64,000 bases of DNA from Macrococcoides psychrotolerans (GCF_038095555.1 NZ_CP124591.1:310001-374000); one strand, 5' to 3'. Shown: positions 1 through 7,521, counted from the first letter of the stretch. Made by a program: numbers and translations. Notes: generated by a model from the letters alone, not told the origin.

Positions 1-251
1 ATAATGCTATCAGTAAGGCACGCTTTGAATTCCGCTGGATCGATCAGTTTAATTTGTCGCTAGATCCAGAACGTGCGAAGGAATATCATGATGAAACACT
101 ACCTGCTGAAGCGGCGAAAGTCGCACACTTCTGTAGTATGTGCGGACCTAAATTCTGTTCGATGCGTATTTCCCATGATTTACGTAAAGATAAAGGAATG
201 CAGGAAATGGCTGATAAATTCAAAGCACAAGGTAGTGAAATTTACTCTTAG
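1..251 (+). CDS. thiC: Phosphomethylpyrimidine synthase ThiC, C-terminal part (5' end outside window)
   Basis: Radical-SAM enzyme of thiamine synthesis that converts aminoimidazole ribotide to HMP phosphate. Only the last ~82 codons are present, read in the frame that starts at base 3. The tail carries the family [4Fe-4S] motif CSMCGPKFC (CxxCx4C) followed by SMRISHD, which identifies ThiC clearly. The TTG at 54 is inside the gene and is not a start. The stop is TAG at 249-251. A terminator hairpin follows at once but is split by an insertion sequence, so read-through control of thiC may be altered. Confidence 0.95.
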   Translation, partial: NAISKARFEFRWIDQFNLSLDPERAKEYHDETLPAEAAKVAHFCSMCGPKFCSMRISHDLRKDKGMQEMADKFKAQGSEIYS

Positions 252-289
252 AATTTGCTGTGAATCGGAGCGCAGTTTATTCATATATA

Positions 290-310
290 AAAGCACCACC
301 CTTATACCAG
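290..310. terminator. Left arm of thiC terminator, split by IS insertion
   Basis: The arm AAAGCACCACCC (290-301) is complementary to GGGTGGTGCTTT at 1591-1602, beyond the IS. Joined by removing 311-1582 plus one copy of CCAG, they form a 12-bp stem with a 13-nt loop, A-rich on the left and T-rich on the right. This fits a bidirectional terminator between thiC and the convergent gene ending at 1601. The IS target duplication CCAG lies in the loop. Confidence 0.8.
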
Positions 311-354
311 GGCACTGCACCCTTACTAAGGGAGCTCAATAAAAACACTATTTT

Positions 355-1197
355 CTAGGCTGCTAATTTCCTATATTCTATAGGGGATAAGTAGCCTAGT
401 TTTTGTTGAATTCTAACTTTATTATAGTTTTCAATGTAATTTTCGACAATATCTATTACAATGGTATTAGAGCTTCTAAGCTCACTGTTTAAGTAGAATG
501 TTTCACACTTTAGAGAGGCATGAAAACATTCTATTGGGGCATTATCAGCTGGCGTTCCCTTACGGGACATGCTTCTGGTAATGCCTTTTTCTGTACATAG
601 GGCATAGTATTCATAAGAAGTATAAACACTTCCTTGATCACTATGTAATATAGTACCTGGTTCCAATTGAAGTTGTTTTAATGTCTCATTTACTAATTCT
701 TGATTTTGTTTATTACCGATTTTATATGCCACAATTTCACCATTGTAAGCATCCATGATAGATGAAAGATACAACATTGTATTCCCGAAGGGTAAATAAG
801 TGATATCTGTTAAAAGTACTTCTAAAGGTTTCTCTGCTTTGAAGTTTCTATTTAATAGATTATGTGTTTTATAATATGCATTCCCTGGTCTTTTCGATTT
901 TTTCATTCGTACTTTACAATTTAAATTATGTTTTTGCATAATCCTTTGTACTTTTTTGTGATTAATTGGTTTATTATTTTTTCTATTTAACAAGGCAGTT
1001 ATTTTTCTATAACCATATGTAAAACGATGTTTCTTACATAGTTCTATAATTTCTCGTTCATCCTCAGATATACTGAAATCTTTGTTTTTCCATCTGTAAT
1101 AATTTGATTTTGGAATATCTAAAGTTTCTAAAATGACTTTCACTGTATATTTAGATTTCAATTCATTTACTAATTCAACAACTACCTCTGGGACCAC
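355..1197 (-). CDS. IS3-family transposase OrfB (DDE integrase domain)
   Basis: 280-residue rve-type integrase domain, the catalytic half of the IS3 transposase. An HTH_21-like segment (CKKHRFTYGYRKITALL) precedes the DDE core: D in LLTDITYLPFG, D in ILHSDQGSVYTS, and the NAPIE..H segment that carries E. The nominal GTG start at 1197 is probably not used alone, because orfB lies in the -1 frame to orfA and the frame is open back to the slippery heptamer. The functional product is therefore expected to be an OrfAB fusion. The protein is identical to that of the copy at 61115-61957. Confidence 0.93.
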   Translation of the reverse strand: MVPEVVVELVNELKSKYTVKVILETLDIPKSNYYRWKNKDFSISEDEREIIELCKKHRFTYGYRKITALLNRKNNKPINHKKVQRIMQKHNLNCKVRMKKSKRPGNAYYKTHNLLNRNFKAEKPLEVLLTDITYLPFGNTMLYLSSIMDAYNGEIVAYKIGNKQNQELVNETLKQLQLEPGTILHSDQGSVYTSYEYYALCTEKGITRSMSRKGTPADNAPIECFHASLKCETFYLNSELRSSNTIVIDIVENYIENYNKVRIQQKLGYLSPIEYRKLAA

Positions 1198-1523
1198 TTC
1201 CTTTCCAATTCCTTGTACTTTTTTAAAATTTCATTTTCTACTTCTTTGCGCTTTAATTCAATTTTTAGCGTCTCAACAGTACTCAATTCTTCATTTCCTT
1301 TTCCGTAGGAATATTGTTTACCTACTTGTTGATTGAATCTATGTGTTTCCCCATTTCTATACCATTTCCACCACACTTTAACTTGAGATTCATTTTTAAT
1401 ATTTAAAGCATCCATTATTTCTCTTGTACTATATCCTTTAAGTTTCATTTCTACTACTTTATATTTTATTTCAACTGAATATGCCACTCTTTTCATAGAA
1501 AAAACACCTCCGTATAAATTCAT
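1182..1523 (-). CDS. IS3-family transposase OrfA (HTH, leucine-zipper)
   Basis: 113-residue DNA-binding half of the transposase. An N-terminal helix-turn-helix (VEMKLKGYSTREIMDALNI) is followed by a basic/Trp-rich second helix region and a C-terminal coiled coil (ETLKIELKRKEVENEILKKY) of the kind that multimerises OrfA and OrfAB. It overlaps orfB by 16 nt. A slippery heptamer A AAA AAG, in the zero frame, lies at 1218-1224 on the minus strand, as expected for programmed -1 frameshifting. An RBS GGAGG precedes the ATG. Confidence 0.93.
   Translation of the reverse strand: MNLYGGVFSMKRVAYSVEIKYKVVEMKLKGYSTREIMDALNIKNESQVKVWWKWYRNGETHRFNQQVGKQYSYGKGNEELSTVETLKIELKRKEVENEILKKYKELERKWSQR
1218..1224 (-). 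promoter_or_regulatory. Programmed -1 frameshift heptamer of the IS
   Basis: A AAA AAG, read as ttA AAA AAG in the orfA frame, 17 codons before the orfA stop. After a -1 slip the orfB frame is open from here to its end, giving an OrfAB fusion. The same site occurs at 61978-61984. Confidence 0.8.
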
Positions 1524-1600
1524 TTTAATATGAATTCAACGAAAGTGTTTTTATTTTACTCCCATATCATGGGGTTAGCGCACCAGACCGGGGTGGTGCT

Positions 1601-2107
1601 TTATTTTATATAGTCATTGAAATTTTGTACATTGAAAGGAAATTTATCTGCTTCAATATTATTTTTCAGTTCTTGTAAAGAAACGAGTGCGAAATTTGCG
1701 AGTTGAAATGGATAGTTGAACTTTGCACTATTTTCCAGGAACATATCGTTATTTCTAAGGATCCATTCGTCACTATCTGTCTTCACATAGTCTAGATCTA
1801 AGTCTAGATAAGCAATGTTCCCATCTGTATCGCGCTCACAAGGAGAAGAAATGTTACAAAATATCTTGACCGGCTGATAAGTCTTATCTAAAGCGATAGA
1901 AACAGAATATCCGTGGATTTTTGAAAGAAAATGGAGCGTTTCATATTGCAATGGAATATCAATATTTCTAATAAAGTGTCGGAGTATTGTCGTTTCATCA
2001 CAGATGACAAGAAAGTATTCATCTGTTTCTTTTATCAGGGTACCTTCTACCTCGATGTGAGGTCGATGTGGATATTTGTGGGATTTAATCTTTAACTGTT
2101 CCAACAA
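1601..2107 (-). CDS. DUF402-family protein (Ntdp/YgaC-like)
   Basis: 168-residue protein with the acidic DUF402 core signature (AYLDLDLDYVKT, around residues 99-110), preceded by a beta-rich N-terminal half that includes an EG.L.K..D.Y.LV strand pattern. DUF402 members such as the staphylococcal nucleoside tri-/diphosphatase Ntdp coordinate divalent cations through these aspartates, so a nucleotide phosphatase role is inferred. The start is one of two adjacent TTG codons (2107, 2104) behind AAGGAGG. The gene converges on thiC and shares the IS-split terminator. Confidence 0.75.
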   Translation of the reverse strand: MLEQLKIKSHKYPHRPHIEVEGTLIKETDEYFLVICDETTILRHFIRNIDIPLQYETLHFLSKIHGYSVSIALDKTYQPVKIFCNISSPCERDTDGNIAYLDLDLDYVKTDSDEWILRNNDMFLENSAKFNYPFQLANFALVSLQELKNNIEADKFPFNVQNFNDYIK

Positions 2108-2264
2108 TGAACCTCCTTATCTTATTGTGAAGTACAAATCCAATTATAATATGAATTGTAAGCCTTTGCATAGTGAGAGAAAGAATATTTATAAAGTATT
2201 GGTAAACATTTACGAAACTTTAAATGAGCTGTAACACGATTCTGATAACTATCTAGTAATATTA

Positions 2265-2477
2265 GTGGAAATCGTAAGAATGATACGTAATCGTTTGAAA
2301 GTACTCAGTATAATGAGTAATGTACAGGTATTTATGGAAGTAAGGGAGCAGTATGGAACGTTCGATCGTTATATATGGCACTTTACGAATGGTATGCCGG
2401 TAGTTAAATTTGTAGGGCCTGTTATTATATATGGGTACCTCGGTGCAATTGGTATTATTCAGGATAAACTGAAATAG
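2265..2477 (+). pseudogene. tag: Relic of DNA-3-methyladenine glycosylase I (tag)
   Basis: 70 codons resembling the C-terminal half of Tag: a VRNRLK-like start (MIRNRLKVLSIMSN), FMEVREQYGTFDRYIW, FTNGMPV, then KFVGPVIIYGYLGAIGIIQD. In intact Tag about 35-40 residues separate NG.P.. from the KFVG segment; here they are joined directly, which points to an in-frame internal deletion. The N-terminal ~75 residues with the catalytic Glu are absent. No RBS is seen. It ends at TAG just before a bidirectional terminator, so it is a decaying gene that probably makes no active enzyme. Confidence 0.8.
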
Positions 2478-2483
2478 AATAAA

Positions 2484-2517
2484 TAAAAGTGCTGAACCTA
2501 TGGGTTCAGCACTTTTT
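2484..2517. terminator. Bidirectional Rho-independent terminator
   Basis: Perfect hairpin AAGTGCTGAACC / GGTTCAGCACTT with a 4-nt loop, A-tract on the left and T-tract on the right, between the tag relic (+) and the MFS gene (-). It overlaps the MFS stop codon. Confidence 0.9.
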
Positions 2518-3643
2518 ATCTTTTGATAGTATAGGCGAGGACGATACAAATCACTGCTAAACATATTGAAACATAAGGTGTAATCGCAACATCAAAATTA
2601 TTGATAATGATGCCTCCAATAAGTGCACCAAATCCTATACCAGCATTGAGCGCACTCATATTCCACGCCATAATACTGCTGGAATCTCCTTTAACCTGTT
2701 TAATAATCCCGATTTGAATTGCAGGGTTCGTACTCCATTCAAATATATTCCAGATGAGCATCACGATAAGTAACAATGCAAATACAGGTAATGATAATTT
2801 AAATAGAAAGATAGACAACGTATACATCGTTAATGCGATCAATAACCATTTTCTGCTGCCCATTTTATCAGCCATTCTGCCGCCGAAGCTCGTGCCTGCG
2901 ATACTTCCGATACCACAAACAAACAGTAGAATCGAAACTTGTTCTAACGTATATCCTTCATTTAACATCATCGGACTGATGTAAGTGAATACAATATAAT
3001 TAGAGGCTAATATAAAGAAGGTGATACCGATATACTTTGCAGCTTCTTTCGGATAGAGCAGTTTTGAAGATTTATCTTCATCTTCTGATGTCTTAATTGT
3101 ATTAGGAAGCTGGAACATTAAGAGGATTGTTGCAATAACACTTACAAGTACAATCATCCAGAATGTTGCACGCCATCCGAGCATTTCACCGAGCTTTGTC
3201 CCTATTGGAACACCAAATACATTTGCACCGCTAAAACCGATATAGACAAGACCGAGCATCTTACCTCGCTCTCGGGGGTCGCTCAAGATTACAGTGAGGG
3301 CAAGCAACTTCACGACAATGATACTGGATGCTGCGGATGCGATGATACGACCGATGACGACGATCCAGAAATCGTTACCTACAGCATTGATTATATTACC
3401 GATAATAAATATGATCATGCTAATTAAGAGTACCCATTTTGGATTGTAGCGTTCAGTAAGTTTGACGAGTATTGGACCGCTAATTGCTACTGTAAATGCA
3501 TAGATCGTGACAAGTTGGCCGGCAAGTGCGCGAGAGATATGCAGATCATCGCTAATCAAAGTGAGAATACCCGCAACGACGAGTTCTACCATTCCCACTA
3601 CAAATACGCTAAGTATAAAAGTAAAGAGTTTGAATTTTGACAT
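2516..3643 (-). CDS. MFS transporter, DHA1/AraJ-type efflux pump
   Basis: ~375-residue, 12-helix major facilitator. The N-terminal half carries VELVVAGIL and the antiporter-type segment after TM2-3 (YNPKWVLL), and TM5 has SGANVFGVPIGTKLGE, resembling the drug:H+ antiporter motif C region. This suggests proton-coupled export of a drug or sugar, but the substrate cannot be told. The ATG at 3643 is preferred because AAAGGA sits 8 nt upstream; the in-frame TTG at 3658 overlaps that RBS. It stands alone, divergent from the GNAT gene, and ends in a shared terminator. Confidence 0.85.
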   Translation of the reverse strand: MSKFKLFTFILSVFVVGMVELVVAGILTLISDDLHISRALAGQLVTIYAFTVAISGPILVKLTERYNPKWVLLISMIIFIIGNIINAVGNDFWIVVIGRIIASAASSIIVVKLLALTVILSDPRERGKMLGLVYIGFSGANVFGVPIGTKLGEMLGWRATFWMIVLVSVIATILLMFQLPNTIKTSEDEDKSSKLLYPKEAAKYIGITFFILASNYIVFTYISPMMLNEGYTLEQVSILLFVCGIGSIAGTSFGGRMADKMGSRKWLLIALTMYTLSIFLFKLSLPVFALLLIVMLIWNIFEWSTNPAIQIGIIKQVKGDSSSIMAWNMSALNAGIGFGALIGGIIINNFDVAITPYVSICLAVICIVLAYTIKR

Positions 3644-3749
3644 AATAGATCCTTTCAATGTTTGAATGCATTAAGATTATACCAATATTTGATAAATTAA
3701 ACACGCATAAGAAATTAAAATAAAATATTCAGATAAACGGTATTGTTCA

Positions 3750-3778
3750 TTGTCAATTGTACGAAAAAATTGCATAAT
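3750..3778 (+). promoter_or_regulatory. Sigma-A promoter of the GNAT gene
   Basis: TTGTCA (3750-3755), 17-nt spacer, CATAAT (3773-3778), about 40 bp before the ATG at 3819. Confidence 0.6.
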
Positions 3779-3818
3779 GAAGATGAAAAGGTTTTCATAA
3801 TTGGAAGGAGTGGTCAAG

Positions 3819-4319
3819 ATGATTAGACAGATTACACAAGTAGACCTACAAGATGCCGTTGACCGCATAGCAGAAATTTATTTGACAAACTTTAACGACC
3901 GTAGACCGTTAAGGGAAATGAGCAATGATATTTTAAAACTGAGTGAGCATCCAGGATTTAGATGCTTTATTAGTACACAACTTGGGACAATCGATGGTTA
4001 TTTATACGGTTATACGAGCGGACGCGATCAGTTTTATAGACAGTTACTGGACCAGTTTTTGTCACCCGCACAGCAAGGAATGCTTGATGGTGCATTTGAA
4101 GTCGTTTCTATCGCTGTAGATAAGCACTTCCATAAGAACGGGATCGGTACACAGTTATTAGATGCACTGCCACCAGGAAAGTACTATTTAACGAGTGATG
4201 TACATGATATCGGTGCCAATGCATTCTATTATAAGAACGACTGGATACTGCTCAAGGGAAATATGTATTTACATCCTAATATACCGCATAAGAATTTATA
4301 TTATAAAGAAATAAAATAG
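3819..4319 (+). CDS. GNAT-family N-acetyltransferase
   Basis: 166-residue Gcn5-related acetyltransferase that transfers an acetyl group from acetyl-CoA to an unknown amine. Motif A is seen as VSIAVDKHFHKNGIGTQLLDAL (about residues 96-117), with HKNGIG as the pyrophosphate-binding Q/RxxGxG/A loop, followed by the NAFYYKNDW motif B segment. The start is ATG 3819, 8 nt after GGAAGGAG; upstream in-frame codons overlap the RBS. It is monocistronic, with its own promoter and terminator. Confidence 0.85.
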   Translation: MIRQITQVDLQDAVDRIAEIYLTNFNDRRPLREMSNDILKLSEHPGFRCFISTQLGTIDGYLYGYTSGRDQFYRQLLDQFLSPAQQGMLDGAFEVVSIAVDKHFHKNGIGTQLLDALPPGKYYLTSDVHDIGANAFYYKNDWILLKGNMYLHPNIPHKNLYYKEIK

Positions 4320-4332
4320 CAGCTAGAAGTGT

Positions 4333-4386
4333 AAAAAAGCCCTTATAGAAGATACGCAGGAGTGTAAATTTTATGAGGACTTTTTT
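4333..4386 (+). terminator. Terminator after GNAT gene
   Basis: AAAAAAGCCCTTATA pairs with TTATGAGGACTTTTTT across a ~24-nt loop, with one G-U-type change and one mismatch, ending in a T-run. Confidence 0.6.
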
Positions 4387-4561
4387 ATGAGATAACGCTT
4401 ATATGAATGTAAACAAGACACTTATGCGTATAAAATGAAGAAATGTTTTAAAAGATTAGAAGTATAAAAGATAAACGATCGGAAATTCTTCTTTTCGTAC
4501 ACTATCTTATATGCTAAAATGAATAAATATTAACTTTTGCGTATAAAAAATGGAGGGTATT

Positions 4562-5914
4562 ATGATGCATTCTGATAACAAAACGGGTAAGATGGGGCAG
4601 TTTAAATTTATCATTCCTAGTCTTATCGGTATATTCTTATTTTTAACGCCACTCAATGTTGAAGGTAAGACGAGTTTGCCCGTTGCAGTTTTAGCAAAGT
4701 GGCTGTTATCGACTCTCGGTAATTTCACACCAACTTTAATCTTCATCGTTATTATTCTTTCTACGTTACTAACATTTTACTTTAGTTTTATTAACCATCC
4801 GAAGACGAGTTATTTCAAACAACTGTTCGAGGTGAACTGGATCTGGTTTATTATTCGTCTTATGGGTGCCATTTTTGCAACCATTGTCTATTTTAAAATG
4901 AAAGTCCCATTTGTTGATACTGAAAATACAGGTCAGCTCATATATAGTGGATTATTACCGACACTAATCGCTGTATTTTTCTTTGCGGGATTATTTCTGC
5001 CATTTTTAATGGACTATGGATTACTGGAATTTCTTGGACCGATGTTCTCTAAGGTGATGCGTCCCCTCTTTACATTACCGGGACGCTCTGCAGTGGATAA
5101 TTTAGCTTCATTTATTGGAGATGGGACTGTAGGCGTTATGATTACATCTAAACAATATGATGGGAATTTCTATACGAGACGTGAAGCAACAGTCATTGCG
5201 ACAAGCTTCTCCGTTGTGTCAATCACGTTTGCGATAGTTGTATGTGAACAGATTGGACTAATGAATCACTTCTTCTATTTCTATGGAACTGTTATTGTGT
5301 CATGTTTAGTTGCAGCGATGATTATGCCGCGTATTTGGCCGTTATCGAAGATTCCGGATCATTATGCTGATGGAACGACTGAAATTAAAGAGGAAGTGAT
5401 TCCTGATAATCATAATGTCATCAGCTACGGGTACGAAAATGCGACTAAGACTGCAATTAAAGCACCTGGATTTAAAACATTCTGGTACCAAGGATTTAAA
5501 ACAGTAGGAGATATGTGGTTTGCGGTACTACCTGTCGTAATGTGTATCGGTACAGCAGCAACAATCATTGCTGAGTATACACCGTTCTTCCAGTGGATTG
5601 GAATGCCGTTCGTACCTTTATTAGAGTTACTTCAGATCCCTGATGCAGTTGCAGCATCTCAGACAATATTGATTGGCTTTGCAGATATGTTCTTACCTTC
5701 AATACTTATTACAGATTCTGAATATGATCTTACACGTTTTGTTATCGGTGCGCTAAGTATCTCTCAGCTGATTTATTTATCAGAAGTGGGTGGTGTTATA
5801 TTAGGCTCTAAAATACCGGTAAGCTTACCTAAGCTATTTGTTATCTTCTTGATGAGAACAATCATCTGTTTACCGATTATCGTGTTAATGGGACATTTAC
5901 TATTTAGTATATAA
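4562..5914 (+). CDS. YjiH-family membrane protein, nucleoside-recognition (GATE) domain
   Basis: ~450-residue polytopic membrane protein with about ten hydrophobic segments and paired Gate-domain motifs (PGRSAVDNLASFIGDGTVGVMIT around residue 180, and QTILIGFADMFLPSILI near residue 365), as in the YjiH/SpmA-SpmB/nucleoside-gate superfamily. The family is thought to be a transporter or channel; the substrate is unknown. ATG 4562 or 4565 follows GGAGGG; the ATG at 4550 overlaps that RBS and is rejected. The stop is followed at once by a structured repeat with terminator hairpins. Confidence 0.8.
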   Translation: MMHSDNKTGKMGQFKFIIPSLIGIFLFLTPLNVEGKTSLPVAVLAKWLLSTLGNFTPTLIFIVIILSTLLTFYFSFINHPKTSYFKQLFEVNWIWFIIRLMGAIFATIVYFKMKVPFVDTENTGQLIYSGLLPTLIAVFFFAGLFLPFLMDYGLLEFLGPMFSKVMRPLFTLPGRSAVDNLASFIGDGTVGVMITSKQYDGNFYTRREATVIATSFSVVSITFAIVVCEQIGLMNHFFYFYGTVIVSCLVAAMIMPRIWPLSKIPDHYADGTTEIKEEVIPDNHNVISYGYENATKTAIKAPGFKTFWYQGFKTVGDMWFAVLPVVMCIGTAATIIAEYTPFFQWIGMPFVPLLELLQIPDAVAASQTILIGFADMFLPSILITDSEYDLTRFVIGALSISQLIYLSEVGGVILGSKIPVSLPKLFVIFLMRTIICLPIIVLMGHLLFSI

Positions 5915-6117
5915 AAAGGTCGTGACACGAGCGTTCAGACACGAGTAAAATCACGAAAAGATTGCAAGAAACGTTCTTTGTTTCAAGCAATCTTTTTGAT
6001 TTTGTCGAAGAGTCTGCTCGTGGAGCGCCGTCAAAAAAAAGGTCGTGACACGAGTGCTCAGACACGAGTAAAATCACGAAAAGAGGACAGGAAATGCTTT
6101 ATTTCCTGTCCTCTTTT
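5914..6117 (+). repeat. Composite structured 3'-UTR repeat, locus 1
   Basis: Directly after the yjiH stop lies a composite element. It has a conserved left arm (5914-5960, with GGTCGTGACACGAG and CACGAGTAAAATCACG), then a terminator-like hairpin (5956-5997), then a right arm (5996-6033) that is roughly the inverted complement of the left arm. A second left-arm copy (6034-6083) follows, and then a second, perfect hairpin. The same order occurs inverted at 15437-15632. The function is unknown; placement after stop codons and the embedded hairpins suggest mRNA 3'-end formation or stability. Confidence 0.75.
6079..6117. terminator. Terminator between yjiH-type gene and isdG-like gene
   Basis: Perfect 17-bp stem AAAAGAGGACAGGAAAT / ATTTCCTGTCCTCTTTT with a 5-nt loop. 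The A and T tracts on each side make it bidirectional between convergent genes. Confidence 0.9.
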
Positions 6118-6132
6118 CTATATATAATGCTC

Positions 6133-6444
6133 TTAAATTTCTGTTTCCAGCTTTGCGATGACAATTTCTGAACCAAGCATTGGTGATTCTCCTTGAGGTT
6201 TATCGCCGCCATGTGAATGTGCCTGTTTGAAGGCATCGCTCGTTTTCCATGCTTCAAAGTCTTCTAACGTTTCCCACCATGTATTGACATAAAGTTCGTC
6301 ATGATCTTCTAAGTTCTGAATAGACCATGTTTCAATTTTATGGAATCCTTTTAATTCTTGGATTGCGCCACCTTTTGTAAACATCGGTGCCATCTTTTCA
6401 GCGAATCCTTTTTTCATTTTAATTCTATTTGTTACGATATACAT
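6133..6444 (-). CDS. IsdG-like heme-degrading monooxygenase (ABM fold)
   Basis: 103-residue ferredoxin-like (antibiotic biosynthesis monooxygenase) protein. The IsdG/IsdI catalytic triad Asn-Trp-His is present at equivalent spacing: N6 (MYIVTN), W66 (DFEAWK) and H76 (KQAHSH), against N7/W67/H77 in the known enzymes. It therefore probably opens heme to release iron in the cytoplasm. ATG 6444 follows TAGGAGTGA; the longer frame runs into the upstream SDR gene and has no RBS. It lies 10 bp behind the SDR gene, probably in one operon. No Fur box was identified by eye. Confidence 0.8.
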   Translation of the reverse strand: MYIVTNRIKMKKGFAEKMAPMFTKGGAIQELKGFHKIETWSIQNLEDHDELYVNTWWETLEDFEAWKTSDAFKQAHSHGGDKPQGESPMLGSEIVIAKLETEI

Positions 6445-6454
6445 GAAATCACTC

Positions 6455-7171
6455 CTAAAGTTTTGTTGGGTTTGTTGCCCATATTTGATTCGTACGTACA
6501 AATGTTCTGCGGTTGATCTTAAGCTGCGAAACGATGACTTCAGCAATATCTTCTGGATGTGTCATCGATTCAGGGTCGAGCGATACTTCACCGATTAAGT
6601 CTGTTAATACGGCAGAAGGATGAATCAAGAACGTTCGAATGTTGTGCTGACGCATTTCTCTCATAACACCATCAGATAATCCTGATAATGCAAATTTACT
6701 TGCAGAGTATGCACTTGAAGTCGGGCCGGCATTTACAGCGGACATTGAGCTCATATTGACGATGTCACCTGACTGCTGATTGATCATATGTGGCAGAACC
6801 TCCTGCATAAAATGAAACGGGCCATACACATTTACAGCCATCATCTTATTTAAGTCTTCTTCAGTTGTTGTGAGAAATGAGCTGTTATGCATAATACCTG
6901 CATTATTGATCAATATATCGATACGTTCAAATGTTTCCAGTGTATGTGCAACAGCTGCTTTAATATCGTCTTTGTTTGCACTGTCACATACAATCGCAGT
7001 TACATCTACATCAAACTGGGAAAGTGAGTCCACCGCCGATTCTAGATGATCGATGTTACGGCCTGTAATCGCAATATGTACACCTTCATGTGCGAGCGCC
7101 TTAGCGATCTGTAAACCGATACCTCTCGAACCGCCTGTAATAAGTGCTGTTTTGTTTTTTAAGCTTTCCAT
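6455..7171 (-). CDS. Short-chain dehydrogenase/reductase, FabG-like
   Basis: 238-residue NAD(P)-dependent classical SDR. It has the glycine-rich cofactor loop TGGSRGIG (residues 13-20), NNAG (~89-92) and the catalytic S...YSASK (Ser ~142, Tyr ~156, Lys ~160). The substrate is unknown. An AGGAGC RBS precedes the ATG. It is the first gene of a likely two-gene operon with the IsdG-like monooxygenase. That association is unusual: a reductase could recycle a heme-breakdown product, but nothing in the sequence proves it. Confidence 0.85.
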   Translation of the reverse strand: MESLKNKTALITGGSRGIGLQIAKALAHEGVHIAITGRNIDHLESAVDSLSQFDVDVTAIVCDSANKDDIKAAVAHTLETFERIDILINNAGIMHNSSFLTTTEEDLNKMMAVNVYGPFHFMQEVLPHMINQQSGDIVNMSSMSAVNAGPTSSAYSASKFALSGLSDGVMREMRQHNIRTFLIHPSAVLTDLIGEVSLDPESMTHPEDIAEVIVSQLKINRRTFVRTNQIWATNPTKL

Positions 7172-7216
7172 GATATTGCTCCTCTATAAGTAATGATAAG
7201 TTGATAGCTTGTAGTG

Positions 7217-7250
7217 AAAAAGAAGAGGGTGACAGATGTCAAACCCTCTT
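7217..7250 (-). terminator. Terminator after the SunI-like gene
   Basis: Read on the minus strand, AAGAGGGTTTGAC pairs with GTCACCCTCTT around a 4-nt loop, followed by CTTTTT. Confidence 0.75.
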
Positions 7251-7257
7251 GATGGCA

Positions 7258-7521
7258 TTATTTATTTAATTCGTTAATGATTTTTTTATCGTTATGTGTG
7301 TAGATAATGTATTTCTTGTCTTTTGTGTCTAAAAGCACTCGGTTTGTTTTACCGAAAGTAGAGCCGATACGTACGATCTTTTCGTCGCTCGCTTCTTCAG
7401 CAGTTGCGTAAATATTCGTATCTTCTTTAACACTTAAAATATCTTCGTTTGGAATAGTGATATCAGCAACACGCCATTTAATATTTACTTCTTTGTCGTC
7501 TTTAGTAATTCTCATTGCCAT
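7258..7521 (-). CDS. SunI/YnzG-family PH-like protein
   Basis: 87-residue protein with the SunI/YnzG pattern: V.IKW.V..I.IP..DI..V..D near the N-terminus, then EKIVRIGSTFGKTNRVLLDTK and YIIYT. In Bacillus, SunI gives immunity to the lantibiotic-like sublancin, but most homologues are orphan cytosolic-face proteins of unknown role, and no bacteriocin gene is seen here. The start chosen is 7521 (MAMRIT), 11 nt from AAGGA; the ATG at 7533 overlaps that RBS. It is monocistronic. Confidence 0.65.
   Translation of the reverse strand: MAMRITKDDKEVNIKWRVADITIPNEDILSVKEDTNIYATAEEASDEKIVRIGSTFGKTNRVLLDTKDKKYIIYTHNDKKIINELNK

Larger units (their letters stand above)
311..1582 (-). mobile_element. IS3-family (IS150-like) insertion sequence, copy 1
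   Basis: A 1272-bp element with 4-bp target duplications CCAG (307-310 and 1583-1586). Its boundaries come from comparison with the second copy at 61071-62342: homology begins and stops exactly here. The ends form ~39-bp imperfect inverted repeats that share GGGAG and AATAAAAACACT; each also holds an internal mini-hairpin (CCCTTACTAAGGG and CCCATGATATGGG). The transposase is encoded on the minus strand as orfA and orfB in a -1 frameshift arrangement. On the strand read for transposase the left end begins TGCGCTAACCCC. The element is apparently intact and inserted in the loop of the thiC terminator. Confidence 0.95.

Noticed and set aside
54..251. Separate 65-codon gene
   Set aside because: It is the in-frame 3' end of thiC; the TTG at 54 is an internal leucine codon.
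1133..1336. Plus-strand frame inside the IS (also at 61893-62096)
   Set aside because: Antisense shadow of the orfA/orfB overlap region; no RBS or known product.
5914..6117. CRISPR-like repeats in the GTCGTGACACGAG region
   Set aside because: Only two left-arm units, unequal spacing, no spacers and no cas genes; fits a structured 3'-UTR element. No CRISPR array was seen anywhere in the window.
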